NCBI GenBank assembly: GCA_009667805.1
Contig: CM019064.1
Coordinates: 381,996,549-382,060,548 of the forward strand
Direction: 5' to 3'
DNA: 64,000 nucleotides
Source: Leptobrachium leishanense
Taxonomy: Eukaryota; Chordata; Amphibia; Anura; Megophryidae
In this document: in pieces, positions 12,114-24,840 of the stretch
How positions within the stretch are numbered: position 1 is the first letter of the stretch
Layout of the letters: the number at the start of each line of letters is the position of its first letter
Program-made: the position numbers and the translations under genes
Notes under the pieces: model-generated
What the model was told of the DNA's origin: nothing
The model's input: the letters and a program-made list of their open reading frames with translations, nothing else
Database searches by the model: none

Positions 12114-13002
12114 TTAAAGGGCCACTACCACCAAAAATGAAATGCCCTTATTCTGTTTACTTTATGTTGCTGATATTTTACATGTAGTCACTGATCACTA
12201 TTATTGGATAAGGAGTGCGCTGGTGAAGGATTATATCTTCTTGTGTTTTATTCTTTGAGGTGTTCTTTGGGGAGCACTTTCCTAACACCTGGGCAGCACA
12301 TATAGGTATGACAACATTTTACATACCATATCTATCAACATTCTTAGCACCCAAACCATAAAATAGTTATTTTTAGGATTTCTTACATGTGCTTTGTATT
12401 TCTCTTATATGTGTAGTTAAGAAAATATTTTAATCTATTATGTGTCTCTGTGCACATCCATTTTGTGACCTTTTGTGTTATAAACTGCCCCCCCACTGTA
12501 TCTTTACATCACTTGGTCCTCACCCTGTTGCAATGGCCATAGAATAGAATCTATGGGTCAATCACTGACTCAAATTATTGTATTATGTGGGATGTATTCA
12601 AAGGACATCACCAGGGGGTAGATTAGAAATCTTTTAAGATCACTGTCATACTTCATTCAGCTGCCATCTCTTATCGCATGTAGCCTGGATCACAACAGTC
12701 CCTCTGCAGCCTTACCTAAACATTCCCTCCTCCACCTAATTAACTGTTAAAAATACTGTAGAAGATAAACAACAGCAGTAAATTTAAACCTTTGCACATA
12801 TTTTGGTAAATGTTGCATCAAGGGACAACACCACAAAATGGAAAAAGAGATAAAAAAATCCCAACTTTATTTTCCTGTTTCCATACAATTACTTGAAACA
12901 AAGTAAAAAAAAAACAGCAGCTCATGTTTTATAAAGTGGTTTATTTGTAATAGACAAGTAATCTAGTTACAGCTTATGTAAGTGGTGGTAGTGTCCCTTT
13001 AA
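12114..13002 (-). mobile_element. T2-like TTAA MITE, copy 2 (inverted)
   Basis: Begins TTAAAGGGCCACTACCACC and ends GGTGGTAGTGTCCCTTTAA with TTAA at both termini. Same family as 11119-11762 in the opposite direction. It is longer because about 197 bp (12186-12382) is inserted. Confidence 0.88.
12186..12382. mobile_element. 197-bp insertion with 8-bp flanking duplication
   Basis: TTACATGT occurs immediately before (12178-12185) and after (12383-12390). The sister copies have it once at this position, so this is an insertion with an 8-bp target duplication. I see no clear terminal inverted repeats. hAT-type is possible; identity unknown. Confidence 0.65.
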
Positions 13003-13210
13003 ATAATGTTGTGTACAGCACATCGTATTTGTTAATTTTGCTTGCCTGTGTTAAAAAAGGACACATATTTTTGGTTTATTTTGTTCCGCTTAATGTCCAA
13101 TGATGGACCAGTTCAGTCATATCAATAAAGCCTTATTCTGACCAATCTGATAAACGTTGAGTAGTTCAGATTAACAGCCCACTTGTTGATGTAATGATTG
13201 CAGCCACTAT
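13003..13210. other. No recognisable feature
   Basis: Short spacer. Confidence 0.4.
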
Positions 13211-14192
13211 CTAAGCAACGAGAGAGCGACTCGGCTTTAGTGAATAATGTAAGTTAAAGTGCACCTGTCATTAAAAAAATTACTTTTGCCCATTTGACAG
13301 GGCACCTCACCCTTTACATAGGTTGGAGATTTTTCGTGGACTTATATAATGTAAAAAGCTGAGATATTCCATTTTTGAATTTTCCCCGTCCCCCACATGA
13401 CTGCCACATGCCGCAGTGAGGAGGATGGCTGTGAGCAGAGAGCTGTCCTACCAGACTACCCTCTGCTCACCGTGAGTGACATGCTGTCTACCTGTCATGA
13501 TCTGAGTGACAGCCAGCGCAGGACACTGACTGTGCAGGGGGCCATCCTGGTGGGCAACTCTCTGCTCACAGCCCCCTCAGGAGAGAGAGAGTTTAAAATG
13601 GAAATACAGTATATCCATTTTTTACTTATTTTAGGTCAGCGAAAAAAAGCTGCCATATATAAAGGGAGAATTGCTCTGTCCAATGGGCAAAAGTAATTTT
13701 GTCATTGATTGGTGCACTTTAACTTACCGTATTCACTTAGGCTAGGGTCAGACTAACGCAGTATCAACGTGCGTTTAGCAGCACTAAATCACGGCCGTGC
13801 TAGCAGCAAATGACGTCCAATGCCGGGCAGCATACGAAGATCGGCCGCACAAAAGTGCGGCTGTGCAACGCAAGTGGCAAACAAACGCATTTTTTCTAGA
13901 ACGTGATACCGCTAGTACTGAAGTACAGAGTGCGCTGCGTCCGCTAGCGGCGTGTGTGCGTGATTAGGAGACGTCAGACGCTGCTAATGTCCGGCCATCA
14001 TAACGTCCAGACGCAAAAAGTGTTTTATTGATGATCCATACAAAATCACGGACGAAAATGCGCATCATATGACCGCTATCGCGTATTCCGTGAAAAAATA
14101 CGTCCATTCGTTCGAACGCACTTTTTCACGGACAACGCGAAAAATGCGTTAGTCTGACCCTAGCCTAAAGCTGAGCCGCACACGTTGCTTGG
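13211..14192. mobile_element. Long palindromic element split by a nested MITE
   Basis: The left arm (CTAAGCAACG ... GACTCGGCTTTAGTGAATA ... GTAAGTTAAAGTGCACC) is mirrored on the right (GGTGCACTTTAACTTAC ... ATTCACTT, then after the nested MITE AAAGCTGAGCCG ... CGTTGCTT). The right arm is only continuous if 13740-14165 is removed. Inner arms around 13280 and 13690 (ACTTTTGCCCATT against CAATGGGCAAAAGT) also pair. An ORF at 13397-13696 lies in the unpaired core and is not recognisable. Confidence 0.8.
13740..14165. mobile_element. GGCTAGGGTCAG MITE, copy 2 (nested)
   Basis: Inverted termini GGCTAGGGTCAGACTAACGC and GTTAGTCTGACCCTAGCC, flanked by TTA and TAA. It interrupts the right arm of the palindromic element 13211-14192, so it is the younger insertion. 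Confidence 0.92.
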
Positions 14193-14551
14193 AAAAGGCA
14201 AGCTAGAGATAAACAAGCTATTACCTGGTAACTTGTTATTCTTGGTGCAAGCTGGTATTCTGCAAAACGATAACAGCTCAGAAGCCACGGTATTAAATGA
14301 AATTGCTTATGCAAACTCAAGTAAACACGTTGAATTAATCAAAACAAAATCAGTTACTCTCTCTTGGTACCACGGTGCACAGGACTGCACGAATCGCCAC
14401 CTCCTCTGGATATATGCAATGGAACACTAAGAACAAATAGTTCCCAGCATCCTTCTGTAGCTTCGGTGTATCCTTAGTTACATAAACATGTGCAGAGCTT
14501 GCACAGGGTGGTGCTTCTCTCCATGGAGTCCTATGGACTACAGAAGCCAAT
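14193..14551. other. No recognisable feature
   Basis: Contains an ORF at 14185-14430 with no recognisable domains; treated as chance. Confidence 0.4.
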
Positions 14552-15104
14552 TTATTATTATTGTCATCATTTATATAGCGCCAACAGTTTCTGCAGAGCT
14601 TTACAATAACCAAAGGGAAGGAGATATATATAAACGGACGTATGATGGAAACAAAAGGTGTAGAGGGCCCTGCTCATAGGAGCTTACAGTCTAGAGGGAT
14701 TGGGGTTGAGGAAGACAAGAGGAATTTCACTAGACGGCAGGATCATTAGTGCCAGTGGTTTGGGAATGGTGGGGCCATAGAAGCAGCTTCCATCATGTGA
14801 GTAGGTGAGCAGAGGGATGAGTTGCATCAGTGACGTGGTACGCTAATGTGAAGAGATGGGTTTTGAGGGATTTCTTGAAGGCCTGAAGATTAGGGGCGAG
14901 GCATGTCATTCCACAGGACTGGAGCTGCACTTCAGAAGTCTTGGAGGCGAGAGTTGGCCGTGTGCAAGTAGACAGCTGAAAGGCGGAGATTGCCCACCGA
15001 CCAGAGTTGTCTAGATGGGACGTGCTTGCGGAGTACCGAAGACATGTAGGGAGGGGTTGAGTTATTGAGCGATTTGAACATGAGCATCATTATTACCAGC
15101 TGCA
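14552..15104 (-). mobile_element. 5'-truncated LINE 3' end with (ATT)n tail
   Basis: On the minus strand the sequence encodes a decayed RT C-terminus (NDMPRP, LQAFKKSLKTHLFTLAYH, with stops), then the 3' UTR words TGTAAGCTCCTATGAGCAGG and ATTGTAAAGCTCTGCAG, then GGCGCTATATAAAT and an AATAAT tail. The same features appear at 61891-62541 and 25941-26728. Confidence 0.85.
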
Positions 15105-15197
15105 ATGTATTTATTTATTTTATTTATTTATAAAGGATTTTACCAGGAAGGATACATTGAGATTTCTCTCGTTTTCAAGTATGTCCTGGGTTCAAGT
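15105..15197 (-). mobile_element. LINE or SINE 3' tail fragment
   Basis: Minus-strand match to the tail at 56465-56545: CCCAGGACATACTTGAAAAC, then ATGTATCCTTCCTGGTAAAA, ending in an AT-rich TAAATAAA-like run. Too short to tell LINE from SINE. Confidence 0.8.
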
Positions 15198-16523
15198 ATG
15201 ATGCCCATGCTGGTATCTGCCACTCCCTACTGTTTTGACTTATGACACAAATACGGTGGCTCAATTGTAATTGAGGAGAAAACAGGCAGCCACGAAGGGT
15301 TATTGCCTTGAGATGATATTTTTCCCCTTAGCGAGTCTCTATCACCATCTAATTCCAGTATAGGGAGTCTGTAAGGATCACATGTACAAAGGCAAAGCCC
15401 CGATATTTAATGACAGCCACACAATAACAAGGATAGAAAACAATGTGGGTTCAGTGGGCCAACTGGGTTACAGTCTGTTTTTTCTTCCTGTAACTCATAC
15501 AATAAAAGGAGATTTTGAGTTCACTTGTAACAGTCAGTAGCGTTTTAATCTCACTGACTAATGTCAAGGCTGGTGGGCTTAAACCTCTATTGGCCATTAC
15601 AGTGTGACCTACAAATGCCCTTTTATTGTGTAGGATATAGGTTTTTAAGCACGTATAAAAAAATGTGGCTTCTTTTGTAAGAATTGGGGCTGTCTGCTGC
15701 GTTGTGTCGCCCATCCCAAGATTGATGGGAGATGAGCACGCAATATTTTGTGTTTTTTGTCTATTTCTTCCAAGCAGATGCAATATATGTTTCATGCAAC
15801 AGTATTATTTGCATTTAATCCTAGTGATTTAATATAATGGGTAAATGAACAAGACGCGAATAGACACTTAGAAGTATTTTGTCATTGCTTTTTATTAGGC
15901 TTCATGAGAAGTCGGTATGAATGGTACATCCACCCATCTTTGTAGTAATACAGTGACATATTGCATTCCGCATGCTCACAAATAAATCACAGTCTTTGCA
16001 GTAATCTTTCATATTCACAGATTTGGTGATCAGTAAGATTTGGATATTGGCCTATTACCTTTATAATTTATATTAATGAAATCAAATAATCTTATTAATT
16101 ATAATCAAATAAAATAATTCACAGCATCTGCCCCATCCCCGGTTGTGCAGATGCGTGTACCTTAGTACTTGCAGCCTGAAATAAATTGGGTCTCTCCTAT
16201 AACTAAATATCCCTCCTATTAGTTTCCATTATGTGTGAGTTTAAGGGGGCATCATCTCATGTCTTTCTACTTGGAAGTTATTACCCAACTAGCTTCTTGT
16301 CTACTATTCAAGGCATTTATATATATATATTTTAACATGGTACAATACAGTAGATGCCATATTCTTCAGTTGGAAAGGAACCAGTAAAAAAGGACGTTGT
16401 CAACAAAATCTGCTCTTTAGTACCCAAGTGAATGGTGTCGACTCACCACTTCAGGTGCAGTCAATAGTGAAATGCGTTGCCAGACTAGCCTACACTACTG
16501 TCCTGGGATCTTTCCATGTAATT
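15198..16523. other. No recognisable feature
   Basis: About 1.3 kb without an identifiable repeat or gene. A 114-codon minus-strand ORF at 15451-15795 has no recognisable domain. A TA run lies near 16320. Confidence 0.5.
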
Positions 16524-16735
16524 GCCGGTTGGGTGGAGTAGAGCTCTGCATGGAGAGAGCCTGTGGAGTCATGGGTTCGATCCCGACGAGCACCTCTCCA
16601 GTAAGTGTCCTTGGGCAAGACACCTAACGGTACATACTCGCCACCCAGGACATACTTGAAAACAAGAGAAATCTCAATGTATCCTTCCTGGTAAAATACT
16701 TTCTCAAAAAAATAAAATAAAAAAACAAATAAATA
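16524..16735 (+). mobile_element. tRNA-derived SINE, V-SINE-like
   Basis: Three-part layout. The 5' part resembles a tRNA, with a B-box GGGTTCGATCCCG at about 16573 and a plausible A-box region GGTGGAGTAGAGC. The centre contains GTGTCCTTGGGCAAGACACC, typical of the conserved V-SINE core. The 3' part (from 16644) is identical for about 59 nt to the tail of the LINE fragment at 56465. V-SINEs are transcribed by RNA polymerase III and use the reverse transcriptase of the LINE whose tail they share. It ends in an A-rich run. Confidence 0.85.
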
Positions 16736-18419
16736 TGGGGCTGGCACGCATACATCTTCAGTATCGTCTGACATCAGATGACATTCTACAGAGCAATGCT
16801 CCCTGTCCAGTCTCCAAGATGAAGCCCACCACAGGCAACTACCATTGGTGTGCACAGATGGGGTGTCTGCAGGGAGAACTGGTCCTGCTTTTCCATGTAA
16901 ACTTTCTGAATATTCCTTATCTGCTATGTTCCATGTGCGCACATCCTTATTATATAGACTGCAAATATCCAGCCACCAAGCTCTGAGAGATGGAGATGCA
17001 ATCATTATAAAGTTATATCCTCTTCTTTTCCCCTACACTGTCTACAGAATAGGGATACAGGACGGGCTGAGACTTCATCGTGGCATGAAGAGCATCACCG
17101 GAGCACAATTCATCTCACTTGATTATCCGGCTTGTAGTGAGGAAATAGGAAGCTTAGGTGGGAAGGCAGAAACGGAGGTCATGACACGAAGGGTGAGGAG
17201 AAATACCGACCAAGGAACTAGGACACATTGAGGGAAAAAATGCTAAAGGAAGAGGAGAGATGGGGAGAGAGGAGATGGCATGAAGGCCGTTTGGGAGTGT
17301 TACAGATTGGAATGGAGACACTAGCTAATTGAGATGTACAGAAGGCTTATTTGCAAAAGTGTAGAGTGGAGATGGGACTTTAGATATTTGGGGATTAAGA
17401 GAGTCATAAGTGAAGGTAAAAGAGTTAAGAAACAAGTGGGGGGGGGGGTTAGGGTGAGAAAGTAAGACATTTTGTAAAGGAGTATTCTAAAATAAATAAA
17501 TAAAACATTATAAAATTCTGTAGGTATACCATTCGCCTGTCAGTCAGGAAGGCGCAAATTGTTTTTTTTAAAGTGTAAAGCCCATCAAAGTCAAGCACTC
17601 TTTCTATGAAAAAATCCAATGTGCCGGGCATAAGCTATGAAACCGCTGAGCATCCAAAAATGGCCAAGTGATGACTCAGAGCCGGGCATTTAATACAGTA
17701 AAATGTATTAAAAAAGAAAGCTGTTTTTAGTCCTACCTCATTCAAGCGTGTAGAAAAAGAAAAGATATTTATACATTTTTTATAACTTTCACACCAACAT
17801 TACTGCAATCCACATAAAATAATGAAATGAGGATAGTTCTATTTATATTTCTGCTTTGATGCTTTTTACGCCCTTGTGTGAACTTAGAAAGCTCAATGAA
17901 AAGCAGTATAAAGTTGGCTTGTGAGAGTGAATGGTCTTTTTACATCCCCTAAAGGCTCATTAACTATACTCTGCATTTTATGTCTGGGTTTCTCAGTCTC
18001 TATGTTGTTGATGGTTTAAACCTAAGAATTTTCTGTGCTTGTGCCGTACTTTTTTCCCAACTGTGAACAAATTTGTTCCTCTTTGCCCATAGATAAAAAT
18101 GTATATATTGATGCATATCCACCCCCCACCACTAATATGAAAAAGAAAAAAAAACATTTTGATGTAAGAAAACACTCTTCTTTTACATAACTAGCTGCTG
18201 AGAGAGGAGCTATATAAAGACTTATGCATATATTTCTAGCTCTGTCTGTCTGTCTGTCTACCTAGCTACTTCATCCAAAGCAGGGCATTCTCCGCTGTCT
18301 TCGTAACAGCATGCAATATACCCCTGTGCTATAAGTCGTCATGCCAGGACATATATCATACATAGAGAAGATGCACTCTGATGGTTTCGAATCATTAAAA
18401 AAACTTTTCTTGATGCAGG
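16736..18419. other. No recognisable feature
   Basis: ORFs at 16735-17231 are short and unrecognised. Small low-complexity runs: G9 near 17440 and (CTGT)n near 18240. Confidence 0.5.
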
Positions 18420-19862
18420 TAAAACTAGAGTCGACGTTTTGGCCCCATGTGGGCCTTTAACAAGATAACAATCCAAAGCAAGCAATACATACAAAGGATA
18501 AAACATCAATTATTTAATAATTCATAAACGGAGAGGAGAAAAGCTGCATGTGTGAACGGGGACACCTGGAACGAGGATGTGATGTTACGACAACAGGGGA
18601 ATAAATCCAAGGGTTATGGGAGTGACCATTATATTTTTAATTTTTACATTCTCACATTCACCACCTCTTGGACACCTTTGTGATGTCTTCCCCATCACAT
18701 TTGATTTTTTTAATATAAACTATATTTAGGGATTCGGGTCAAAAGTACAATAATGCAAACTTGCAATGCAAAAATACAATAATACAATAGCCCCCCCCCC
18801 CACGCAAGGTAAATATACACACTTACTGGGACAAGAAGGAAATACAATAGCAATGTAAAGAAAACTCAAACAATCAACTAGAGTCACTCCCCTAGAACCC
18901 GCAAGTACCAGCCTGTATTTTCAAATGTAATGTGGAGTATATTAAGTACAGTCTCCGGTAGATGTGACATGAACACCCACCCCCCAAGTGTCAAAAACAT
19001 TTGTAAACCTTAGATTACTTATTAAGAGCGGCTCCTGCCCAGTCATTTTGGAAAATTGCATAAAACTAGTGTAAAACACGGAGAAAGAAGCAGAGGAAGG
19101 GAATATCAATTGTCCCAAATCTATCTAGCAGGTTGGAAAAGTCCAAAGTTGTTAAAGTTCTCAAGTGTGTCATCACAAAAGAAGCCAATTGCATGTAATA
19201 AACTGGATGGAAGTACACTAGGGCTATTAACCCTTTTACTCTGCGGGGCGTACTATGCCGTCCCTGTGGTGGGTGGGACTCAATACCGCGGGGCGGCATA
19301 GCATGACCCACTGGCGCCTATGGGCCGAGTCAGGCCCGTCCACCAGTTGTTATGTGCCAGACATTAGCTCCGTAGGTAGGCCAGAGGAGGGCCGCCACAG
19401 TAGCCGGGGAGCAGAGTGTACTAGTATGCCTTGCCGGTGTTAACGTCCTCCTGCCGGGCACGACCCGCCCAGCTGTAAGAGGTTAAGGAACAAAGATCGC
19501 TATAGATCATCTGGTTTTCTGAGAAGTTAAATTTATGAAGGGACAAATTTGTTCCAGGTCTTTCTTTGCCAAGGCTCTGAATATCGGGGCTTTACATTTG
19601 ATTTTTATTACCCATGCTAGATTTTTTAAAATCACTTTTTCACTTATGTTTTTAGTCTACGTTTGGACACTCAGCCCATTCGTAGTTTGTTTCTTCACAT
19701 TCCCCTGTTGTCACATAATTACTTCCTCGTTCCGAGTGTCCCATTTTAAACATGCAGATTTTCTTTTTGATTGAGGTGTTTGTTAGCTTTCATCCTATAT
19801 GTATCTATTGTTTATTTTGTATTATTATCTTGATAAAGGTGCACATGGGGCCGAAAGTTTGA
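18420..19862. mobile_element. Foldback element with CGAAA-hairpin termini
   Basis: The region 18420-18605 is mirrored at 19690-19862. Left (reverse complement): AAAGGCCCACATGGGGCC then AAAACGTCGAC; right: AAAGGTGCACATGGGGCCGA then AAGTTTGATC. Deeper in, GGAACGAGGA and ACAACAGGGGAATA on the left pair with TTCCCCTGTTGTCAC and TCCTCGTTCC on the right. A TTAA element (19227-19486) and a C10 run lie inside. No ORF. The end motif recalls Penelope-type repeats; see findings. Confidence 0.65.
19227..19486 (+). mobile_element. Short TTAA element
   Basis: TTAACCCTTTTACTCTGCGG at the left and GTAAGAGGTTAA at the right, TTAA on both sides. Same family as the TTAA element 59395-63817 once the hAT-type insertion there is removed (shared ACTATGCC, CCCTGTGG and TATGCC near the right end). 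Non-coding. Confidence 0.8.
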
Positions 19863-20425
19863 TCCTATTTCTTTTTAAAAATATAGCCTTTATTGCGTTA
19901 CACAATCCAATAGATCCATATACAGGGCAACTAAGAAGACAGTACAATGAGTAGATGCAGCCAGGCACATACGATTGGCGGTACAGATCCTAGAGATCAG
20001 GTTATTGATGCGTGTCGGTAAGTCCAGACTGATATATAGTCTGTTAAGAAGGGCCGTCCAGGGGTCAGGCTCCAGCTGGATACCAAGGCACCTGCTAAGA
20101 TCGCGAAAGGTAGACTCCCACAAAAGCCTGACCATGCCACAGTCCCACTGCGAGTGGAGATGAGTACCCCACACATCCTCTGAAGAACTCCGTGGAAGAA
20201 CCGGGGTGCAGCCGAGGCAATCGTCTCGGTGACTATACCACCTAGAGAGGACCTTGAAACAATTCTTATGGAACGCTGAAACAGACAGTAACCCGAACTG
20301 ACCTATCCCAAATCTCCCTCCACCCCTCCTCCCCCAAAACCTCTTCCAGGTCCTCCTCCCATCTAGACACAAAGCAGGGACCCGGGAAAAGGTGTTCTTC
20401 AAAACGTGGGAGTACATAGAGGAAA

Positions 20426-23400
20426 TCAAATCATTCCATTGGGTGCCCGAGATGCACAGAAGGTGGCTGACCTGTGGGGGGTACCCCTCAAGAGATGGTG
20501 CACAAAGTGGAGCAGCTGTAATGTCCAAAAATATTCATGGGGTGACAGGTCATGGATCTCGCGCAGTTGTGCGATTGTGAGTGGGGAACCGGACGGAGGA
20601 GTGTGACGACCAGTCCCTTTCCATCCACCAGGAAAAATTGCTAGGAGTGGCACCCACCACAATCTCTGGGTTGGAAACAAGGGGGTAAGGCTGGTGGGCA
20701 GTAGCAAAAGTTTATCTCTCGTCCTGCAGCAGCGCCACGGTCGAGGAGAGTGCTGGAGGGCAGGGCTCGCATGGAATCTGGGAATATGCATATCAGAAAG
20801 CCACATGAGCATCCCCAAGGGCCTGTTCCCAACCATGGCCTGCTCCATTGGCACCCATCTAGTCAGTTCAGAGGGAAAATTAATATAAGAAAGCATAGCC
20901 AACTGGGCCGCCTTATAGCACGACGACAAATGGGGTTTACCCTTTCCACCATGGCTCCAGAGCAAAAAAAAAAAAACGGACTAGGAGACCTGTCTCTGAC
21001 AGCCCTGCCAAATTAAAACATAGATCGCGGACTGCAGGGAGGCCAGGTCACCAAATTTAACAGGGATATTAAGGATGCAGAAATAATAAAGAAGCTTTGG
21101 CAGGGTGGTCATTTTCACAGAGCACATCCACCCAAATAAAGAAAGTCGCAGCTTAGACCATTGGGACAATAGAAAGTGGAGCTCCAGCAGAAGACGCCCA
21201 TAGTTTGTATCATAGAGGCCTTTCACCGTAGACGTCATGTAAACCCCCAAAGAATGCATGGAGATCCAACACCAGGTGTAGGGGAAAGTCTCCTGGACCT
21301 GCTGAAGGATCGCTGGAGGCAAAAGATATATTAACGCTTCACTCTTCCACTCATTGACATTGTAGCCAGAAAGTACACTGAACTCTCGAAGGGCAGCATG
21401 CAAGACCAGCAGAGTTGTCAGAGGAGAGGCCAAGGAGAGAAGCACATCATCCGCGAACAAATTGATCTTATATGGATCCTCTCCAACCCGTATGCCCCGA
21501 ACATCTCCCCGATCCTGTATTTTACACACCAAAGGCTCCAGAGGCAGAGCAAAAAGCAGTGGCGACAAGGGACATCCCTGCTGAGTCCCATTCCGTATAG
21601 GGAACGAATGTGACAGGAACCGCCCTGTGTCCACACAAGGCATTGGGTCACAATATAAAGCCTAGATACCCTGCAGGAAGGTAACCCCGAGACCAAAAGA
21701 CTCCATAGCCTCCCAGAGGTAGCACCAATCCACATTGTCAAATGCCTTTTCTGTGTCCAAAGACAGCAGAAAGGCGGGGTTGATTCGTAGTCTCTGCCCA
21801 ATGGAAAAGGATGGCAGTCCGCATGTGTTACCTGGGGCCTCCCTAACCGGGATAAACCTCACCTGGTCAGGGTTAACCAAACCGGGAGGTAACGCCCAGC
21901 CTAAGAGCCAACAGCTTAGTCTATTTAACATCCACATTGATCAGATTCGCCTATAATTGGAACAAAGCGAGAGACCTTTCCCCTCCTTCGGGATCACCAT
22001 AATTCTGGCGTCCAGCATACGGTCAGATGGAATATCCTTACCCTGCAGGAATGCACTGAATAAATCAGTGAAGTGAGGGAACAGGACAACATGCGCAGAC
22101 TTAGAATAAGGAACCAAAAATCATCAGGCCCTGGAGCTTTGGAGTTCTTCAGGGCCTTGATAGCATTCTGCATCTCTTCCTGCAAAAATGCCTCCCCCCA
22201 GGCGAGAGCTCCGTTCCGGGGTCAGGGCAGGGAGCGAACAGCTCGCCAAATAAGCCCGATCCCATCAAGGTCAGGATGGCCCTCCCCAGTCGTGGACCCA
22301 TGGTAGAGCTCAGTATAATAGTCCTTAAAAAGGCTGGATATTGCAATAGGATCATGGGTAGGCATTCATTCCCAGCCGCGTGAAGACCAAACGGAGCATT
22401 CTGCAGTTTGCTGCTTCAATCGTTTATGCAGCATAGAGTCTGGCTTATTGCTTTTCTCGAAAAAGTTTGGCCCGTCCATTGAAGAGCGAATTGGACCTGC
22501 CTGGAATGCAACATATTAAGCTGAGTTCTAGCCTCCAACACTTGTCGAAGAGCCTGGGGTCTCGAGAGCTATGATGTAAACGTTCAAGCTCCTTGACCCG
22601 TGCCGTCAACTCGCTTATCTCCAGTGCCCTTTCCTGCTTTCCATGAGAAGCTGCCTGAATAATATGGCCTGCTATGAAGGCTTTATGGGCTTGCCACACC
22701 GTGACGAGGGAGACATCAAAGGTCAAATTATGTTGAATGAATTCCCGCAAGTCCGACAGTAGGTTCGATTTGAACTCCCTGGCCAAAAGCAGTGAGTCAT
22801 TGAATCGCCAGGTATGGTTAGCACCGCAGGCCTTCCCCCCAACCCCCCTGCAGTAGCAACTATGGCATGGTCAGACCAGGATATCTCATGAATGGTGGAA
22901 GAGACATCAAATTCCTACTACCGAATACATAGTCCAGTCTGAAGTACATGTCATGGGGGTGAGAGTAGAGCAGGTAGTCACGAGTGTCAGGATGAAGTAG
23001 GAGCCAGGAGTCAGACAAATTAAGGTTGCGAATCAAAGATCGCAGAGGGTGGTAAAATGATGAAGGGTAACGAGAAGAGGCTGAGTTACTCCAGTCTAGA
23101 TATGGATATATGGCCACATTGAAGTCGCCCTCCCACCAGAACGTCTGTATTGAGGAGAAGAGCAAGCCGATCTTCCAGTGCCCAATAAAAACCAGCATTC
23201 GGAGGGAAGAGGCATAAACGCTAACAATGGAGAATGGATGTCTCGCGATCCTACCATCCACTCTGAGATAACTCCTGTCCAGGTCCAAATGGGAGCACTC
23301 ATGCTGAAAGCCAAACCCCACCTGGACCAGGACAGAGACACCATTCTTACTCGTCCAGGCCGTAGCGTGTACAAAGCAGCTGCCCCAGAACCGAGGGACA

Positions 23401-23588
23401 TTAATGCCAGCAAAATGGGTCTCTTGCAACATCACCACATCCGCTGCTAGTCTCTTGTAGTGTCGCGTTGCGAGCCATTGCTTATACGGGGACGGAAATC
23501 GCTTAACATTATGCAAAAAGACCTGCAAAGATGCCACAGGACCGGACAACCCCGCCGCCAGGCCACCCACAACTACACCAGCCATCAC
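20426..23588 (-). pseudogene. Tx1/L1-like ORF2 remnant: endonuclease and reverse transcriptase
   Basis: Pieces in order on the minus strand, in several frames. 22860-23588: APE endonuclease with VVMLQETHF, EGDFNVAIYPYLDWS (EG where GG is usual) and SHPHDMYFRLDYVFGS. 22445-22786: linker with a charged ELTARVKELERL coil. 21994-22185: start of RT, ALKNSKAPGPDDF. 21662-21937: NPDQVRFIPVREA and the SLDTEKAFDNVDW catalytic block. 20981-21643: NGTQQGCPLSPLLFALPLEPL and the NLFADDVLL catalytic box. 20426-20965: C-terminal region. The order and motif forms fit the L1/Tx1 group rather than CR1. Frameshifts and stops separate the pieces, so no protein can be made. Confidence 0.88.
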
Positions 23589-23603
23589 CTAGCTCAGGTT
23601 AGA

Positions 23604-24840
23604 TCAGAACACGGGGGTGGAAGAGGCAGCAGACGATCTGAGACAGAAAGGCAAAGAGCGATCCAGGGAAGAGAAAAAGAATGTGGGAAGAGAGGAGGAG
23701 AAAGAGAGGAAAAAAAGGGAAAAAGAAGAGAAAAAAAAAGGGAAGGGGGGATAGGGAAAGGGACAGAGCAAAGAACCAAAAAAAGAACGGAGAACAAACA
23801 AAGCAAAGGTAAGAGAAAGGAAAAGGAGATGGGAGACCAGGGGAGAAAACAATATCACTGTCCAGTGGTGAGAAGTAGGTCACCACTAAGGTTAATTTGA
23901 GAGGAAGGAGAGGGCCGAGACCGTGAGTCACTCGGTGCTCCAAACAAATCTGCTGCTCAACAATAATAGTGAAAAATTTAAATTCCCGCAAAAACGAAAA
24001 AGTGCCCCAATGGAACTCCTGAGGAACATAACAAAAGCCCAGATGTTTCTGCCCCAGCAGGTAAAAACAGCAAAGCCGCAGGAGCACACAGAACAAAAAC
24101 AATCGCTTTGTGAGACGCTGCACCCATCGGGTCCCGTCACCCCACAAAACATCCCAACAACAGATGGCCAACTAGGCATCCCACACAATATCCAGACACC
24201 CCTTCTCCCCCTGCAAATGACGATAAGGCAATAGTCCAGGTGCCCACTCCCCATCCCCAAAGGAGTAGAGAGTCACCATGGAACTCCAGCCACCCAACAC
24301 GGGGGAGGAGACAGAGCGGAGGTCCAGCAAAAAGCCCCACAGAGAGCTATGGGTACGAGGAACACACACATACAAAGATACACAAAAAGTAAATAAAAAA
24401 TAAATAAAATAAAATAAATGGTTTTAGGACGAGAGACACAGGAGCTGAGCTCCAAAATATGGGAGATGCACTTCAAAACAGGGCTTGGGCTTTGGAAAAG
24501 AGGGGCGACAAACAGACCCCTTACATCAGCGTTAGGGCCAGGGGCAGGCAGTCCCAGAAAAAAAGTGCAGACCAGGGAGATACAAGAGAAAAAAAGGGGT
24601 AGTCATCAAAACTCAAGAGACACTGCATACCTCAAATCATCGCCGCAAAAGCAACACGTCCACCAGGGCAGGAGCGACGGTTTTGCTCAGGGGGCAAAAG
24701 AGGTCAGGAGGCATTGGGATCCCAAGGGCATCCAGGAACTGTGGGTATTCAGCGGGCGAATGCAGAGAGATAAAGGCTCTGTTATGAGGGGCCATCAGGC
24801 AAAAGGGAAACCCCCAGCGATACCTGACATCATGGTGTTA
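23604..24840 (-). other. Region between ORF2 and ORF1 of the Tx1/L1-like LINE
   Basis: Includes a strongly purine-rich tract on the plus strand (about 23640-23860, GAAAAGGG-like). ORFs here read as low-complexity phenylalanine, serine and leucine runs and are not believable. Could be degraded ORF1 or a separate insertion. Confidence 0.4.

Noticed and set aside
13397..13696. 99-codon ORF
   Set aside because: Lies in the core of a palindromic element and resembles no protein I know.
16524..16600. tRNA gene
   Set aside because: A- and B-box-like sequences exist, but there is no clean cloverleaf and the sequence continues into a V-SINE-like core and LINE tail.
16490..17231. ORFs of 128-171 codons on both strands
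   Set aside because: They overlap the SINE and each other; no domain and no conservation evidence.
23594..24171. Phe/Ser/Leu-rich ORFs on the minus strand
   Set aside because: They are the complement of a purine-rich tract; composition alone keeps them open.
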